From: Saccharopolyspora galaxeae
GTDB taxonomy: Bacteria > Actinomycetota > Actinomycetes > Mycobacteriales > Pseudonocardiaceae
Direction of reading: 5' to 3'
NCBI RefSeq assembly: GCF_016526145.1
Contig: NZ_JADDUE010000005.1
Span: 1 to 64,000 of the forward strand
DNA length: 64,000 nucleotides
Below, in pieces: positions 18,269 to 27,352 of this stretch. The position numbers and the translations under genes are program-made. How positions within the stretch are numbered: position 1 is the stretch's first letter; each line of letters opens with the position of its first letter. Under the pieces are notes generated by a model. The model was not told where the DNA came from. It did not search any database and saw nothing but the letters and a program-made list of their open reading frames with translations.

Positions 18269-18285
18269 TGTCAACTTAGTTGACA
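18269..18285. promoter_or_regulatory. Perfect 17-bp palindromic operator
   Basis: TGTCAACTTAGTTGACA: two perfect 7-bp arms around TTA. The arms contain TTGACA on each strand, so the site also looks like a -35 box in both directions. It lies 47 bp upstream of the SDR start, a typical place for a TetR or GntR dimer to repress. Which regulator binds is unknown; the TetR gene just downstream of the SDR is one candidate. Confidence 0.65.
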
Positions 18286-18422
18286 CCGGCAACCGGGGTC
18301 GGTGCGCGGGCCGCGGACGTGCCGGAACCGGCGGGCCGCTGCCCGCGATTCCCCTGGTCGGGCAGGAGGCGGCGCCTGCGGTTCCCGATCACCTGCGCAG
18401 AACGACGTGCAAAGCGAGGAAC

Positions 18423-19718
18423 TCAGAGGTCGGCGAGCGCGGAAACGGGCGACTCGACGGCATCGGCCACGAACCGCAGGAAGCCGGCGGCGGTCCCGCC
18501 GTCGCACACGCGGTGGTCGAACACCAGCGACAGCTGAGTGATCCGCCGCGGCTCCAGCCGCCCGTCCACGACCCACGGCCGCGGCAGGATGCGCCCCATG
18601 CCGAGGATCGCCACCTCGGGGTGGTTGATGATCGCCGCGCTGCCGTCGACGCCGAACGACCCGTAGTTGTTGAGCGTGAACGACCCGCCGGTGAGCCCGG
18701 CCGAGCCGTCCTTCGCCGCGGTGGTCGCGCTGCGGATCTCCGCGTCGAGCCCGCGGGCGCTGAGCCGGTGCGCGTCGCGCACCACGGGCACCAGCAGTCC
18801 GCGATCGGTGTGCGTGGCGATGCCGAGGTTGATCCCGTCGAGCACCTGGATCTCCCCGCCTGCGACCCGCGCGTTGAGCACCGGGAAGCGGGCCAGGCCG
18901 GCGAGCGCGAACCGCGCGACGAGGGCCAGCAGGCCGGGTCCGCCCGCGTCGGCGGCGCGGTGTGCCACCAGTTCGGTCGCGTCCACGTCCACCCAGGTCG
19001 TTGCTTCCGGGATCTCCTGCCTGCTGCGGGAGAGCGCGGCGGCGATGGCTCCGCGCGTGCCGGTCAGGGGGATGCGTTCACGGATCGGCAAGCCGGTACG
19101 CGCGTCGGCTCCCGCGTCCGCCGATGCCACAGCTCCCGTGTCCGCCGATGCCACAGCGCCCGCGTCCACCGGTGCCGCAGTGCCCATGTCCGCCGATGTC
19201 GCGGCGGACTCCACATCGGACCTCGTGATCAGGCCGTTCGCACCGCTCCCGCGGATCGCGGTGAGATCGACACCGCGATCCTTGGCGAGCTTGCGCACCA
19301 GCGGGGACACGACCGCGGGCCGCTCCCCCGCCACCCGCTCGGGCGCCGGCGCGGATCGGCGGCGACGACGACGCGGCGGAGCATCGGCGGCAGGTCCGGT
19401 CCCGTACCCGATGAGGACGTTCCCGGAACCGCCGCGCTGCTCGTGCCCACCGGAGGGCGCGCCGTCGGCTTCGGACCGCGCGGTTTCCACCGTGATCAGC
19501 GGTGCGCCCACGGCGATCGTGGCGCCTTCTGCGCCGTGCAGTTCGGCGACCACCCCGGCGTAGGGCGAGGGCACCTCGACCATCGCCTTGGCGGTCTCCA
19601 CCTCGGCCACCGGCGCGTCCATCGCGACCGCGCCGCCGGGTTCGACCAGCCAGCGGACCAGCTGCGCTTCGGTGAGCCCTTCCCCGAGGTCGGGCAGGGC
19701 GAAGGTGCGGGTGCTCAT
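18423..19718 (-). CDS. Branched-chain 2-oxoacid dehydrogenase E2 (copy 1)
   Basis: A 431-residue dihydrolipoyl acyltransferase core. The N-terminal lipoyl domain (1-80) carries the lipoylated lysine in VETAKAMVEVPS (Lys44). A flexible linker follows, then a peripheral subunit-binding domain around VSPLVRKLAKDRGVDLTAIRGSGANG. The catalytic domain ends with the motif DHRVCDGG. It moves the acyl group from E1 to CoA. ATG at 19718 overlaps the E1 beta stop by 4 bp. Between the binding and catalytic domains lies an Ala/Asp/Gly linker built of 8-residue repeats. Branched-chain specificity is inferred from operon form and the divergent Lrp gene; no E3 gene is present. Confidence 0.88.
   Translation of the reverse strand: MSTRTFALPDLGEGLTEAQLVRWLVEPGGAVAMDAPVAEVETAKAMVEVPSPYAGVVAELHGAEGATIAVGAPLITVETARSEADGAPSGGHEQRGGSGNVLIGYGTGPAADAPPRRRRRRSAPAPERVAGERPAVVSPLVRKLAKDRGVDLTAIRGSGANGLITRSDVESAATSADMGTAAPVDAGAVASADTGAVASADAGADARTGLPIRERIPLTGTRGAIAAALSRSRQEIPEATTWVDVDATELVAHRAADAGGPGLLALVARFALAGLARFPVLNARVAGGEIQVLDGINLGIATHTDRGLLVPVVRDAHRLSARGLDAEIRSATTAAKDGSAGLTGGSFTLNNYGSFGVDGSAAIINHPEVAILGMGRILPRPWVVDGRLEPRRITQLSLVFDHRVCDGGTAAGFLRFVADAVESPVSALADL
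19108..19203. repeat. Four 24-bp tandem repeats in the E2 linker
   Basis: Four consecutive 24-bp units (starting 19108, 19132, 19156, 19180) differ by only a few bases. Units 1 and 2 differ at one position (CGCGTCC versus CGTGTCC). They encode the 8-residue repeats VASADAGA, VASADTGA, AAPVDAGA and ATSADMGT in the inter-domain linker of E2. Such Ala-rich linkers are normal in E2 proteins, but the exact DNA period points to slippage, so copy number may vary between strains. Confidence 0.8.
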
Positions 19719-20725
19719 CGGTGATCCCATTGCAGTTCGTCGACGGTGTCCAGGACGCGCTCGGCGCCGGGCAGGTAGTGCCGTTCGAGCTTCGGCGGCG
19801 GGTACGGCACGTCGAACCCGGTGACCCGCCGGACCGGCGCTTCGAGGTGGTGGAAGCACCCCTCGGCGACCCGCGCGGCGATCTCGGAGGCCACCGAGGC
19901 GAACCCGGGCGCTTCGGCCACCACGACCGCGCGCCCGGTCCGGCGCACCTCGGCGAGCACGGTCGCGTCGTCGAACGGCACGATCGAGCGCAGGTCGACC
20001 ACGCCCAGGTCGCGCCCTTCCGCGGCGGCCATCTCGGCGGCGCCGAGCGCGACCGGCACGGACGGGCCGTAGGCGATCAGCGTGGCGTCCGCGCCGGGCC
20101 TGCGCACCACCGCCCGGCCGATCGGCGGCACCTCGCGCGTGGTGTCTACCTGCTCGGTGCTGAAGTAGTGCTTCTTCGGCTCGAGGAAGACGACCGGGTC
20201 CGGATGCTCGATCGCCGCCCGCAGCAGCCCGTAAGCGTCCGCGTTGGACGAAGGCGCCACCACGGTGAGTCCCGGGGTGTGCGCGTAGTACGCCTCGGAC
20301 GAGTCGCAGTGGTGCTCGACCCCGCCGATGCCTCCGGCGTAGGGCACGCGCACCACCACGGGCAGCCGGACGCGTCCGCGCGTGCGGTTCGCCATCTTCG
20401 CCAAGTGGCTGGTGATCTGCTCGAACGCGGGGTAGGCGAACGCGTCGAACTGCATCTCCACGACCGGGCGCAGCCCGTTCATCGCCATCCCGATCGCGAG
20501 CCCGGCGATGCCCGCCTCGGCCAGCGGCGTGTCGAAGCAGCGCTGTTCGCCGAACGTCGCGGTCAGCCCGTCGGTCACCCGGAAGACCCCGCCGAGCGGG
20601 CCGACGTCCTCGCCGAACACGACCACCGAATCGTCGGCGGTCATCGCATCGCGCAGTGCCGTGTTGAGCGCCCGGGCCATGGACAGCTGTGTCTCCGCGC
20701 CCGGGATCGCAGTCGTCGCGGTCAC
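19715..20725 (-). CDS. 2-oxoacid dehydrogenase E1 beta (copy 1)
   Basis: A 336-residue transketolase-like beta subunit of E1. With E1 alpha it decarboxylates 2-oxoacids using thiamine diphosphate and loads lipoyl-E2. Recognisable segments are GEDVGPLGGVFRVTDGL, DTPLAEAGIAGLAIGMA, GGIGGVEHHCDSSEAY with the conserved histidines, and VDLRSIVPFDDATV. The GTG at 20725 overlaps the E1 alpha stop (GTGA). It is about half identical by eye to the copy at 57,118. The isobutyryl/isovaleryl-CoA it could supply would prime branched fatty acids, as in other actinomycetes. Confidence 0.9.
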   Translation of the reverse strand: MTATTAIPGAETQLSMARALNTALRDAMTADDSVVVFGEDVGPLGGVFRVTDGLTATFGEQRCFDTPLAEAGIAGLAIGMAMNGLRPVVEMQFDAFAYPAFEQITSHLAKMANRTRGRVRLPVVVRVPYAGGIGGVEHHCDSSEAYYAHTPGLTVVAPSSNADAYGLLRAAIEHPDPVVFLEPKKHYFSTEQVDTTREVPPIGRAVVRRPGADATLIAYGPSVPVALGAAEMAAAEGRDLGVVDLRSIVPFDDATVLAEVRRTGRAVVVAEAPGFASVASEIAARVAEGCFHHLEAPVRRVTGFDVPYPPPKLERHYLPGAERVLDTVDELQWDHR

Positions 20726-21792
20726 CGGTTCTCCTCCTGTGCAGCCAGTTCCGCTTGCAACACCGCGGCCTGCGCGGTCACGTCGGGTGTGGGCCTCGCG
20801 TGCACGTGGGCGAACAGCTCGGCCGGGTCGACCGGGGAGTCCGCCGCCAGTGCGGTGCGGACGCGCTCTGCCTCGGCCTCGGCCGCCTCGGCGATTTCGG
20901 CGTCGGCCCGGTCGTCGAGCACCCCTTCGGCGCGCAAGTGCGCGCCCAGCCGGATCAGCGGGTCCCGCGGTTGCCACTCCGAGACCTCCGCATCGGCGCG
21001 GTACCGCGCCGCATCGTCGGCGTTGGTGTGCGCTTCGAGGCGGTAGGTGTCGGCCTCGACGAGCGTCGGGCCCGCACCGGCCGCGGCTCGCTCGACCGCC
21101 TCCTGCAGCACCACCGAAAGCGCCGCGGCGTCGTTGCCGTCCACCAGCACGCCCGGCATCCCGTAACCGACGCCCTTGTCCGCCAGCGAAGGCGCCACCG
21201 ACTGCCGCGCCAGCGGAACTGAGATCGCGTACTTGTTGTTCTGCACCAGGAACACGACCGGCGCCCGCAGCACCGCGGCGAAGTTGAGCGCCTCGTGGAA
21301 ATCGCCCTCGCTGGTCGCCCCGTCCCCGCACAACGCCATGACCACGGTGTCCTCGCCCTTGAGCCGCGCGGCGTGCGCCACGCCGACCGCGTGCGGCAGC
21401 TGCGTGGCCAACGGTGTCGCCTGCGGAGCCACCCGGTGCCGCAGCGGGTCGTAACCGCAATGCCAGTCGCCCGCCAGCAGCGTCAGGACTTCGACCGCGT
21501 CCACACCGCGGGCGGCGGCCGCGACCGAGTCGCGGTAGGTCGGGAACAACCAGTCGCCCGGGCGCAGCGCACCGGCCGCGACGACCTGGCAGGCTTCCTG
21601 GCCGCGCGAAGACGGGTAAACCGCGAGCCTGCCCTGGCGGACCAAGGCACCGGCCAGTTCGTTGAGCCGCCTGCCCAGCACCATCGCGCGGTAGTGCTCC
21701 AGCAGCGATTCCGCCGGTGGCAGCGAATGGCGCTGGTCCTCGACCACCGCTCCGTCCGCCGCCAGCAGCCGGATCGGCCCATCCCGCGTCAT
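20722..21792 (-). CDS. 2-oxoacid dehydrogenase E1 alpha (copy 1)
   Basis: A 356-residue thiamine diphosphate-binding alpha subunit. The ThDP motif GDGATSEGDFHEALNFAAV is followed by QNNKYAISVP, and the C-terminal half has EADTYRLEAHTNADDAARYR, typical of branched-chain E1 alpha. ATG at 21792 is preferred because GGAGG lies 5 bp upstream; an in-frame start at 21837 lacks one. It is the first gene of the E1 alpha-E1 beta-E2 operon, all joined by 4-bp overlaps. The Lrp-type regulator is divergent 116 bp away. Confidence 0.9.
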   Translation of the reverse strand: MTRDGPIRLLAADGAVVEDQRHSLPPAESLLEHYRAMVLGRRLNELAGALVRQGRLAVYPSSRGQEACQVVAAGALRPGDWLFPTYRDSVAAAARGVDAVEVLTLLAGDWHCGYDPLRHRVAPQATPLATQLPHAVGVAHAARLKGEDTVVMALCGDGATSEGDFHEALNFAAVLRAPVVFLVQNNKYAISVPLARQSVAPSLADKGVGYGMPGVLVDGNDAAALSVVLQEAVERAAAGAGPTLVEADTYRLEAHTNADDAARYRADAEVSEWQPRDPLIRLGAHLRAEGVLDDRADAEIAEAAEAEAERVRTALAADSPVDPAELFAHVHARPTPDVTAQAAVLQAELAAQEENR

Positions 21793-21908
21793 GCGCACCT
21801 CCGCGTCGAACAGATCTCCCTGGATTGTGCGCAGCACTGCTATGTTCTGCCCACAAGTGCGTCGATTTCGCAGACACAGTGCCGAAAAAGCACTTCGGGA
21901 GGAGTCAG
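21793..21908. promoter_or_regulatory. Divergent control region, E1 alpha / Lrp
   Basis: A 116-bp interval between two divergent starts. It holds TTGTG (21825-21829) and CACAA facing each other about 20 bp apart, and AAGTGC facing GCACTT further right. These fit the loose, multi-site binding of Lrp/AsnC proteins. No convincing -35/-10 pair could be chosen. Role inferred from position. Confidence 0.4.
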
Positions 21909-22409
21909 ATGTCCAGCAACGGCAGCACTCCGGAAGGCGCGGGCGGACAGATTGCTCCGGGCCTGGACGAACTCGATCAGAACATCCTGCGCGAGCTCAG
22001 CCGCGACGGCCGGATGGCGGTGCGGATGCTGGCCCAGCGGTTGAACATCTCGCGCGCGAACGCCTACACCCGACTGGAACGGCTCAAGCGATCCGGCGTG
22101 CTGACCGGTTTCACCGCGGTGATCGACCCCGCGCGAGCGGGACTGTCCACATCGGCCTACGTCACCCTCACCGTGCGGCAGAACTCCTGGCGCGACCTGA
22201 CGCAGCACCTGCGGCGCATCCCGGAGGTCCGGCACATGGCGCTGGTCGGCGGGGAATTCGACGTGATGCTGCTGGTGCACACGACCGACAACGAACACCT
22301 CCGGCGCGTGGTGCTCGAACAGCTGCCGAGCCTGCCCGGTGTGCGCGGCACGCGCACCCACTTGATCTTCGACGACATCCGCAACGATCCCGCCGACAGC
22401 GGCGGCTGA
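21909..22409 (+). CDS. Lrp/AsnC-family regulator (copy 1)
   Basis: A 166-residue Lrp/AsnC transcription factor. A helix-turn-helix occupies about 17-65: LDELDQNILRELSRDGRMAVRMLAQRLNISRANAYTRLERL. The RAM effector domain follows with VRHMALVGGEFDVMLLV. ATG at 21909 follows GGGAGGAG. Being divergent from an E1/E2 operon, it is likely a BkdR-type regulator that senses branched-chain amino acids or keto acids; that role is known for Lrp proteins beside bkd genes in other bacteria and is inferred here. The N-terminus has a 15-residue Gly/Ser-rich tail before the DNA-binding domain. Confidence 0.87.
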   Translation: MSSNGSTPEGAGGQIAPGLDELDQNILRELSRDGRMAVRMLAQRLNISRANAYTRLERLKRSGVLTGFTAVIDPARAGLSTSAYVTLTVRQNSWRDLTQHLRRIPEVRHMALVGGEFDVMLLVHTTDNEHLRRVVLEQLPSLPGVRGTRTHLIFDDIRNDPADSGG

Positions 22410-22495
22410 GGTGCCCGGCCGCTCTTGACCTGACACCGCGCGCGCCGCACGCTTCCGGACACCGGCCGCGCCTGCGCCGGAGTGCGGAGGTTCGC

Positions 22496-24037
22496 ATGGG
22501 CTGGGATCTGATCGTCGTCGGCGCCGGTTCTTCGGGCGCACCGCTCGCGACGCGTTGCGCGCAGCGGGGCAAGCGGGTGCTGCTGCTGGAAGCGGGATCG
22601 GACTACCGCTCGGCCGAGATGCCCGAGGCCTGGCGCTCCCCCAACCCGGGCCGGGCGTTGCTGGATCCCGCGGCGGCCGCGCACCTGCTGTGGGCGGGTC
22701 TCGACGCGACTCGCACGGACGAGCAGCCGCCTGCGCCGTACTGGCGCGGCAAGGGCGCGGGCGGGAGTTCCGCGGTCAACGGCCAGATCGCGATCCGCCC
22801 GCCGCTGGAGGACTTCGACGACTGGGCCCTCGCGGGCTGGTCGCGCGACGACGTGCTGCCGTACTTCGTGAAGCTGGAGGACGACGAGGCTTACGGCCAC
22901 CTCCCCTACCACGGCCGTGGTGGCCCGACGCCCATCTACCGGACGCCGGACCACGAGTGGGGTGCGGTCGACGCCGCGCTGTGCCGATCGGCGCTGGACG
23001 CCGGGTACCCGTGGTCCGAGAACGTCAACGCGCCGGGCGCCACCGGGGTCTCGCCCTACCCGATCAATTCGCGTTCCGGGCGACGGGTTTCGGTCAACGA
23101 CGCATATCTGGAAGCGAACCGGGACGGTGGCGGGCTCACGGTGCGCGGCGATGCGCTGGTCGAGCGCTTGGTCTTCGCCGGGGAACGGGCCGTCGGGGTC
23201 GAGGCGCGCATCGACGGGCGAGCGGTCACCGAGTACGCCGACGAGATCGTGCTCAGCGCCGGAGCGATCCACTCGCCCGCGATCCTGCTGCGTTCCGGGA
23301 TCGGTCCCGGTGCCGAGCTGCGGGCGCTGGGCGTCGAGGTGCGCGCGGACCTGCCGGTCGGGCGCGGGCTGCAGGACCATCCGCTGGCGCTCGTCGAGAT
23401 CCCGCTGACCGCCGAGGCCACCACCACGGACCCGGACGCCCGGCACACCAACGTCTGCGTGCGCTACGCCAGCTCGCCGACGGCGAGCAACGACATGCTG
23501 CTGACCGCCATGAACCGCAACGTGCTGTCGATGGCCGAAGCCGACACCGGCGCCGGAGCGGGCGCGTTCGGAGTGTGGGTCAACCAGTGCCGTTCCCGCG
23601 GCTTGCTGCGGCTGACCTCGCTCGATCCGGAGGCGCAGCCGCAGGTGCAGGAGCGGATGCTTTCCGATGAGCGGGACCTCGCGCGGATGCGCGACGGGCT
23701 GCGCGCGCTGGTCGAGCTGGCGCGCGCCCCGGCCACCGCGAAGATCACCAGGGACTCGCCGGATTCGCACCACAGCGCCTTGTTCGCCGCGCTCGACGAC
23801 GACCGCGCACTGGATCGGTACCTGCTGAGCACGGTCGCCGACGCGCAGCACGCCACGAGCACCTGCCGGATGGGCGGTGCCGGTGACCGCGACGCGGTGG
23901 TCGACACGGACTGCCGCGTGCTCGGGTTCGATGGCTTGCGGGTGATCGACGCGTCGATCTTCCCGTCGGTGCCGCGGGCCAACACGAACCTGGCCGCGAT
24001 CATGGCCGGTGAACTCATGGCCGACCGCCTGCGCTGA
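22496..24037 (+). CDS. GMC-family FAD oxidoreductase
   Basis: A 513-residue glucose-methanol-choline oxidoreductase that oxidises an alcohol using bound FAD. The FAD-binding motif VVGAGSSGAPLATR is near the N-terminus, followed by LLLEAGSDY. The signature WRGKGAGGSSAVNG and ABGAIHSPAILLRSGIG-like segment (SAGAIHSPAILLRSGIG) are present. The catalytic histidine is His452 in QHATSTCRMG and its partner Asn498 lies in RANTNLAAIMAGE. Length is normal. ATG at 22496 follows GGAGG. No signal peptide is visible, so it acts in the cytoplasm. Substrate unknown; choline dehydrogenase-like alcohols are possible. It lies 86 bp after the Lrp gene. Confidence 0.9.
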   Translation: MGWDLIVVGAGSSGAPLATRCAQRGKRVLLLEAGSDYRSAEMPEAWRSPNPGRALLDPAAAAHLLWAGLDATRTDEQPPAPYWRGKGAGGSSAVNGQIAIRPPLEDFDDWALAGWSRDDVLPYFVKLEDDEAYGHLPYHGRGGPTPIYRTPDHEWGAVDAALCRSALDAGYPWSENVNAPGATGVSPYPINSRSGRRVSVNDAYLEANRDGGGLTVRGDALVERLVFAGERAVGVEARIDGRAVTEYADEIVLSAGAIHSPAILLRSGIGPGAELRALGVEVRADLPVGRGLQDHPLALVEIPLTAEATTTDPDARHTNVCVRYASSPTASNDMLLTAMNRNVLSMAEADTGAGAGAFGVWVNQCRSRGLLRLTSLDPEAQPQVQERMLSDERDLARMRDGLRALVELARAPATAKITRDSPDSHHSALFAALDDDRALDRYLLSTVADAQHATSTCRMGGAGDRDAVVDTDCRVLGFDGLRVIDASIFPSVPRANTNLAAIMAGELMADRLR

Positions 24038-24160
24038 GCCGGAACTTCGCAGCGACACTTACCGTCGTCCGCCGGGTCGCTCCCCCGGAGACCCGATGCG
24101 GAACTCCGGTCGCGGCCCGGCAAGATCGGCCGCGTCTCGCCGGACGCGATAGGAGGCTGC

Positions 24161-25651
24161 GTGCACTACTCGGAGTACCGCGAACACGACGGGCTCGGCC
24201 TGGCGGAGTTGATCCGTACCGGTGCGGTGCCCGCCGCCGAGGTGCTGGAAGCCGCGGTGGCGCGCGCCGAGGACGTCGGCCCGCGACTCGGGGCGCTCAC
24301 GCAACGGCTCTACGACCAAGCCCGCGAGCGCGTCCGCGGCGGCGCACCCGAAGGTCCGTTCACGGGAGTCCCGTTCCTGCTCAAAGACCTGCACCAGGAA
24401 GTGGCCGGGCTGCCGTCCAGCGGCGGATCACGCGCGCTGCGCACGGTTCCCGCCGCGGAGACCGCCGAGGTGGTCCGCCGCTGGACCGACGCCGGGCTCG
24501 TCGTGTTCGGCCGGACGAACACCCCCGAGTTCGGCGCGAAACCCATCACCGAACCGGCCGCGTTCGGCCCGGCGCGCAACCCGTGGCAGCTCGACCGCAC
24601 GCCCGGCGGCTCGTCCGGTGGCGCCGCTGCCGCGGTCGCCGCGGGGATCGTCCCGCTGGCCGGTGCCAGCGACGGCGGTGGCTCGATCCGCATCCCGGCC
24701 GCCTGCTGCGGGGTGTTCGGGCTCAAGGCCGGGCGGGGCTCGGTGCCCGCCGGGCCGATGCGCGGCGAGAACTTCCACGGCGCCGCGCTGGACGGCGTGG
24801 TCTCGCGCAGCGTCCGGGACAGCGCGGCGGCGCTGGACTGCCTCGCCGGTCCCGACCCCGCGGGCCCGTTCGCGGCGGCGGCACCGGAGCGCAGCTTCGC
24901 CGAGGAGGTCACGCGGGAGCCTGCGCCCCTGCGGATCGGTTTCACCGCCGTCTCGGCGCTGGGTGATCCGCATCCGGAAGCGGTCCGGGCGATGACCGAC
25001 GCGGCGGAACTGCTCACCTCACTTGGCCACCACGTCGAGGAAGTCCCGCCGCCGGTGGACCTCTCCGCACTCGCCGTGGACTTCCTGCAGGCGTGGTCGG
25101 TGCGGCTGGCCGCAGCGCTCGACGAAGCCGCCCGCCACGCGCCGCACAGCTCCTTCGAGCTGGACACCCGGCTGCTCGCCGCGGCGGGTCGCAGCACCGG
25201 CGCTGCGCAGTACGTGTCCACATTGGATCGCTGGCACCAGCACACCCGGCGGCTGGCGGAGTTCCACCAGCACCACGACCTGCTGTTGACGCCCAGCCTG
25301 GCCGGTCCGCCGCTGCGCATCGGCGAGCTGGACACCCCGAAGGCGTTGCAGGTCCTCGGCAAAGCCGCACTGGCGCTGCGCGGCGGCGGCCTGCTGCGCC
25401 GCTCCGGCGTGGTCGACCGGGTCGCGCGCGGCAACCTGCGGCACGTCCCCTACACCCAGCTGGCCAACATCACCGGCCGCCCGGCGATGTCCGTCCCGCT
25501 GCACTGGACGCCCGAGGGCTTGCCGCTCGGCGTGCAGTTCGTCGCCCCGCTCGCGGGCGAAGGAACGCTGTTCCAGCTGGCAGGACAGCTGGAACAGGCT
25601 CGGCCCTGGGCCGGTCACGAGCCACCGCTGCGCGCCGCCGCGCACGGCTGA
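24161..25651 (+). CDS. Amidase signature-family hydrolase (paralogue 1)
   Basis: A 496-residue amidase that hydrolyses a carboxamide to acid and ammonia. The Ser-Ser-Lys triad is visible: Lys in PFLLKDLHQE (about residue 75), Ser in PGGSSGG and the nucleophile Ser in SDGGGSIRIPA. GTG at 24161 follows AGGAGG. It is followed by a close paralogue at 25,850 that begins with almost the same residues ([17 protein letters not shown]). Substrate is unknown; some relatives act on 6-aminohexanoate dimers or acyl amides. A weak link to the GMC oxidase upstream is possible because the strands agree. Confidence 0.9.
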   Translation: MHYSEYREHDGLGLAELIRTGAVPAAEVLEAAVARAEDVGPRLGALTQRLYDQARERVRGGAPEGPFTGVPFLLKDLHQEVAGLPSSGGSRALRTVPAAETAEVVRRWTDAGLVVFGRTNTPEFGAKPITEPAAFGPARNPWQLDRTPGGSSGGAAAAVAAGIVPLAGASDGGGSIRIPAACCGVFGLKAGRGSVPAGPMRGENFHGAALDGVVSRSVRDSAAALDCLAGPDPAGPFAAAAPERSFAEEVTREPAPLRIGFTAVSALGDPHPEAVRAMTDAAELLTSLGHHVEEVPPPVDLSALAVDFLQAWSVRLAAALDEAARHAPHSSFELDTRLLAAAGRSTGAAQYVSTLDRWHQHTRRLAEFHQHHDLLLTPSLAGPPLRIGELDTPKALQVLGKAALALRGGGLLRRSGVVDRVARGNLRHVPYTQLANITGRPAMSVPLHWTPEGLPLGVQFVAPLAGEGTLFQLAGQLEQARPWAGHEPPLRAAAHG

Positions 25652-25849
25652 ACCGACCCTGGCGAGGAATGCGCTCGCAACTCACACCCAGCCTGGATTC
25701 CGGGCGAAACGCGCATTTCCCCGCACCGCGGGCGCACGTTCGTCCATAGTGGAGGAAAACCCCGGAGTCGTGCGTCCGGGCGCCGGATTCCGCGCACGGT
25801 TCGGCAAAATTGCCACCGAATCGGAAAGTGCTATGCGCAAGGTGGTGGC

Positions 25850-27352
25850 GTGCAGTATTCGGAGTACCGCGAGCACGACGGGCTCGGGCTGGCAGAGTTG
25901 ATCCGTTCCGGCGTGGTGCCCGCCGAAGAGGTGCTGGAAGCCGCGGTGGCGCGCGCCGAGGAGGTCGGCCCGCGGCTGGGCGCCCTCACGCAGCGCCTCT
26001 ACGACCAGGCCCGCGAGCGCGTGCGCGGCGGATCCGACGGCCCCGCTGCTAGCGGAGGCCCTTTTGCCGGAGTCCCGTTCCTGCTCAAGGACCTGTACCA
26101 GGAGATGGCAGGAATGTCCTCCAGCGCCGGATCACGCGCACTGGCCAACGTTCCCGCCGCCGAGACCGCCGAGGTGGTGCGCCGCTGGACCGACGCCGGA
26201 CTCGTCGTGTTCGGCCGGACGAACACCCCGGAGTTCGGCACGAGTGCCGTTACCGAGCCGGCCGCGTTCGGCCCGGCGCGCAACCCGTGGCGGCTCGACC
26301 GCACCCCCGGCGGCTCCTCCGGTGGTGCCGCGGCCGCGGTGGCAGCAGGGATCGTCCCGCTGGCCGGTGCGAACGACGGCGGCGGCTCGATGCGCAACCC
26401 GGCCGCGTGCTGCGGAGTGTTCGGGTTCAAGGCGGGCCGGGGCGTGGTGCCCGCCGGGCCGGCGCGCGCGGAGGGCTTTCACGGTGGACTGGTGGACGGT
26501 GTGCTCTCGCGCACCGTGCGGGACAGCGCGGCGGGCCTGGACTGCCTCACCGGCTTCGATCCCGCGGGGCCGTTCGCGGCAGCGGCGCCGGACCGCAGCT
26601 TCACCGAGCAGGTCACCCGGGAGCCCGGGACCTTGCGGATCGGGTTCAACGCCTCCGCGGCGCTGGGAGAACCCCATCCGGAAGCGGTCCGGGCCATGAC
26701 CGACGCGGCGGAACTGCTCACCTCCCTGGGCCACCAGGTCGAGGAGGTTCCGCCGCCGGTGGACTTCGCCGAGATATCCGTGGATTTCCTGCGTGCCTGG
26801 TCGGTGCACCTGGCTTCCGAGGTCGAAGCCGCCTCCGCCCACGCACCGCAGAGCTCCTTCGAGCTCGAGACCCGGTTGCTCGCTGCGGTCGGCCGCAGCA
26901 CCAGCGCCCCGCAGCTGCTGTCCGCACTCCAGAACTGGCACGGGCACGCCCGGCGGCTGGCGCGGTTTCACGAGCACTACGACCTGCTGTTGACGCCGAG
27001 CGTTGCCAGCCCGCCGTGGCGAGTCGGCGAGCTCGAGACCCCGCGGGCATCGCGGGTGCTCGGGAAGGCCGTGCTGGCGCTGCGCGCGGGAGGGCTGGTG
27101 CGCCGCTCGGGCATTCTCGACAAGCTCGCGCAGGACAGCATGTCGCGGGTGCCCTACACGCAATTGGCCAACATCACCGGCCGCCCGGCGATGTCCGTCC
27201 CGCTGCACTGGACGCCCGAGGGCTTGCCGCTCGGCGTGCAGTTCGTGGCCCCGCTCGCGGGCGAGAGCACGCTGTTCCAGCTGGCAGGACAGCTGGAGCG
27301 GGCCCGGCCGTGGGCCGGCCACGAGCCACCGCTGGCCCCCGGGGACGACTGA
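25850..27352 (+). CDS. Amidase signature-family hydrolase (paralogue 2)
   Basis: A 500-residue tandem paralogue of the preceding amidase, colinear over its whole length. The triad is kept: Lys in [10 protein letters not shown], Ser in PGGSSGG, nucleophile Ser in [11 protein letters not shown]. The last motif differs from paralogue 1 (SMRNPA versus SIRIPA), near the active site, so substrate range may have shifted. An 82-bp stretch (27165-27246) is identical to 25461-25542 even at silent positions. GTG at 25850 follows AAGGTGG. A 198-bp gap before it contains the motif TCCATAGTGGA, so it may have its own promoter. Confidence 0.9.
   Translation: MQYSEYREHDGLGLAELIRSGVVPAEEVLEAAVARAEEVGPRLGALTQRLYDQARERVRGGSDGPAASGGPFAGVPFLLKDLYQEMAGMSSSAGSRALANVPAAETAEVVRRWTDAGLVVFGRTNTPEFGTSAVTEPAAFGPARNPWRLDRTPGGSSGGAAAAVAAGIVPLAGANDGGGSMRNPAACCGVFGFKAGRGVVPAGPARAEGFHGGLVDGVLSRTVRDSAAGLDCLTGFDPAGPFAAAAPDRSFTEQVTREPGTLRIGFNASAALGEPHPEAVRAMTDAAELLTSLGHQVEEVPPPVDFAEISVDFLRAWSVHLASEVEAASAHAPQSSFELETRLLAAVGRSTSAPQLLSALQNWHGHARRLARFHEHYDLLLTPSVASPPWRVGELETPRASRVLGKAVLALRAGGLVRRSGILDKLAQDSMSRVPYTQLANITGRPAMSVPLHWTPEGLPLGVQFVAPLAGESTLFQLAGQLERARPWAGHEPPLAPGDD

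Noticed and set aside
19108-19203. CRISPR or intergenic satellite
   Set aside because: The 24-bp repeats are in frame inside the E2 linker and encode 8-residue units.
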